From: Bowmanella sp. JS7-9
Lineage (GTDB): Bacteria; Pseudomonadota; Gammaproteobacteria; Enterobacterales; Alteromonadaceae
Direction: 5' to 3'
Length of the DNA: 64,000 nt
Assembly (NCBI RefSeq): GCF_004329715.1
Contig: NZ_JXSY01000021.1
Coordinates: forward strand, 1 to 64,000
Notes under the pieces: model-generated
The model's input: only the letters and a program-made list of their open reading frames with translations
Database searches by the model: none
Told to the model about the DNA's origin: nothing
Translations under genes and position numbers: made by a program
In this document: piece after piece, positions 63,586-64,000 of the stretch
How positions within the stretch are numbered: position 1 is the first letter of the stretch
How the letters are laid out: each line of letters starts with the position of its first letter

Positions 63586-64000
63586 TTGACGAATACCAGT
63601 ACCCCACCTCTGCGCGTAGCCATAAATGGTTTTGGCCGAATCGGCCGCAGCGTGTTGCGCGCGTTATATGAAAGTGGCCGCCATCAACAGATTCAGGTGG
63701 TTGCCATCAATGAATTAGCCGAGCCTGTTGGCGTCGCGCATTTACTCAAATACGACACTACCCATGGTCGCTTTGCCTTTCCGGTTGCCCTCGAAGGTGA
63801 TGTGCTGAAGGTGGCAGACGATGCCATTCAGTTAACCCGTTTTGCCGATATAGATCAGCTCAATTGGGGTGAGCTGGATGTGGATATCGTGCTGGAATGT
63901 ACCGGCGCATTTTCATCCCGCGCAGACGGCGAAAAGCATCTGCGCCAAGGGGCGAAAAAGGTGTTATTTGCCCAGCCCGGCAGCGGGGATATGGACGCCA
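63586..64000 (+). CDS. epd: D-erythrose-4-phosphate dehydrogenase, cut by window end
   Basis: The visible N-terminal 138 residues match the NAD-binding half of Epd: [40 protein letters not shown] (the Asn-Glu-Leu-Ala is typical of Epd rather than GapA), THGRFAF, and ECTGAF followed by [14 protein letters not shown]. Epd oxidises erythrose-4-phosphate for pyridoxal phosphate synthesis. The start is TTG at 63586; an in-frame TGA at 63580 rules out a longer one. pgk and fba probably follow outside the window. Confidence 0.92.
   Translation, partial: MTNTSTPPLRVAINGFGRIGRSVLRALYESGRHQQIQVVAINELAEPVGVAHLLKYDTTHGRFAFPVALEGDVLKVADDAIQLTRFADIDQLNWGELDVDIVLECTGAFSSRADGEKHLRQGAKKVLFAQPGSGDMDA

Noticed and set aside
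63309-63623. 104-codon minus-strand open frame in the epd leader
   Set aside because: It overlaps the epd start and the leader hairpins, has no start signal and looks like an antisense shadow of structured sequence.

Overview
The window reads as chromosome of a gammaproteobacterium, most likely an Alteromonadales member (Alteromonas/Aestuariibacter/Lacimicrobium-like). The grounds are the order lpoA-yraN-diaA-dolP with a divergent rsmI, a second stand-alone EF-G, a DUF2982 gene, an acs gene followed by a LuxR-type response regulator, a PrsT-type TPR lipoprotein, a ZnuD-like receptor behind a good Zur box, and an epd gene beside mscS. This is inferred from gene content; no 16S or marker tree was possible. 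I found no tRNA, rRNA, CRISPR array, transposase or phage gene. The right edge cuts epd.

Layout. 1-1.7 kb is an AT-rich accessory stretch: four tandem hairpins, a frameshifted DUF3144 gene and three small membrane proteins of unknown function. 1.9-6.2 kb holds a multi-pass membrane protein, a MetOD1 sensor overlapping a PAS-GGDEF diguanylate cyclase, a Tas-like aldo/keto reductase and a coiled-coil membrane protein. 6.4-10.4 kb holds EF-G2, Dps, a YfhL ferredoxin and a YkgJ-type cysteine-cluster protein. 10.5-14.4 kb is an acetate/uptake block: a DcaP-like porin divergent from acs and its LuxR-type regulator, with repeated GACCAAAG half-sites between them. 14.6-16.1 kb has three small accessory genes, one of which seems to start at AUC.

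16.1-21.6 kb is a compact minus-strand signalling operon: MscS channel, CHASE3 histidine kinase, single-domain response regulator, three-receiver hybrid kinase, GNAT acetyltransferase. 21.7-26.3 kb is an envelope-lipid block (MlaA, MMPL/RND exporter, CC0125-type lipoprotein, divergent SYLF lipoprotein) with the same palindromic core at both flanks. 26.3-32.4 kb holds an M14 peptidase, a phosphatase-lipid kinase fusion with a small membrane protein, an MFS transporter, a DUF1328/acidic lipoprotein pair, a Cys-rich lipoprotein and a small predicted outer-membrane protein. 32.4-38 kb is purU plus the dolP-diaA-yraN-lpoA envelope operon and divergent rsmI. 38-41.4 kb has the Zur-controlled TonB receptor, a UPF0149-like protein and folE.

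41.5-50 kb carries DUF2982, a large 7TMR-DISM hybrid kinase with Hpt, parC, and a ribokinase-nucleoside hydrolase pair for nucleoside salvage. 50-54.8 kb carries PrsT and a tonB-like/ECF sigma/membrane protein operon. 54.8-62.2 kb is mostly metabolic: Nudix hydrolase, hemN, an AGE epimerase, a YghZ-like reductase, a lone HEPN protein, a NagX-like acyltransferase, an acyl-CoA thioesterase and a GNAT enzyme. The window ends with mscS divergent from epd; the long epd leader carries a strong intrinsic terminator before the gene, the best hint here of an undescribed regulatory RNA. Three real small genes (28944-29120, 30842-31015, 41561-41695) are easily missed by length cut-offs.
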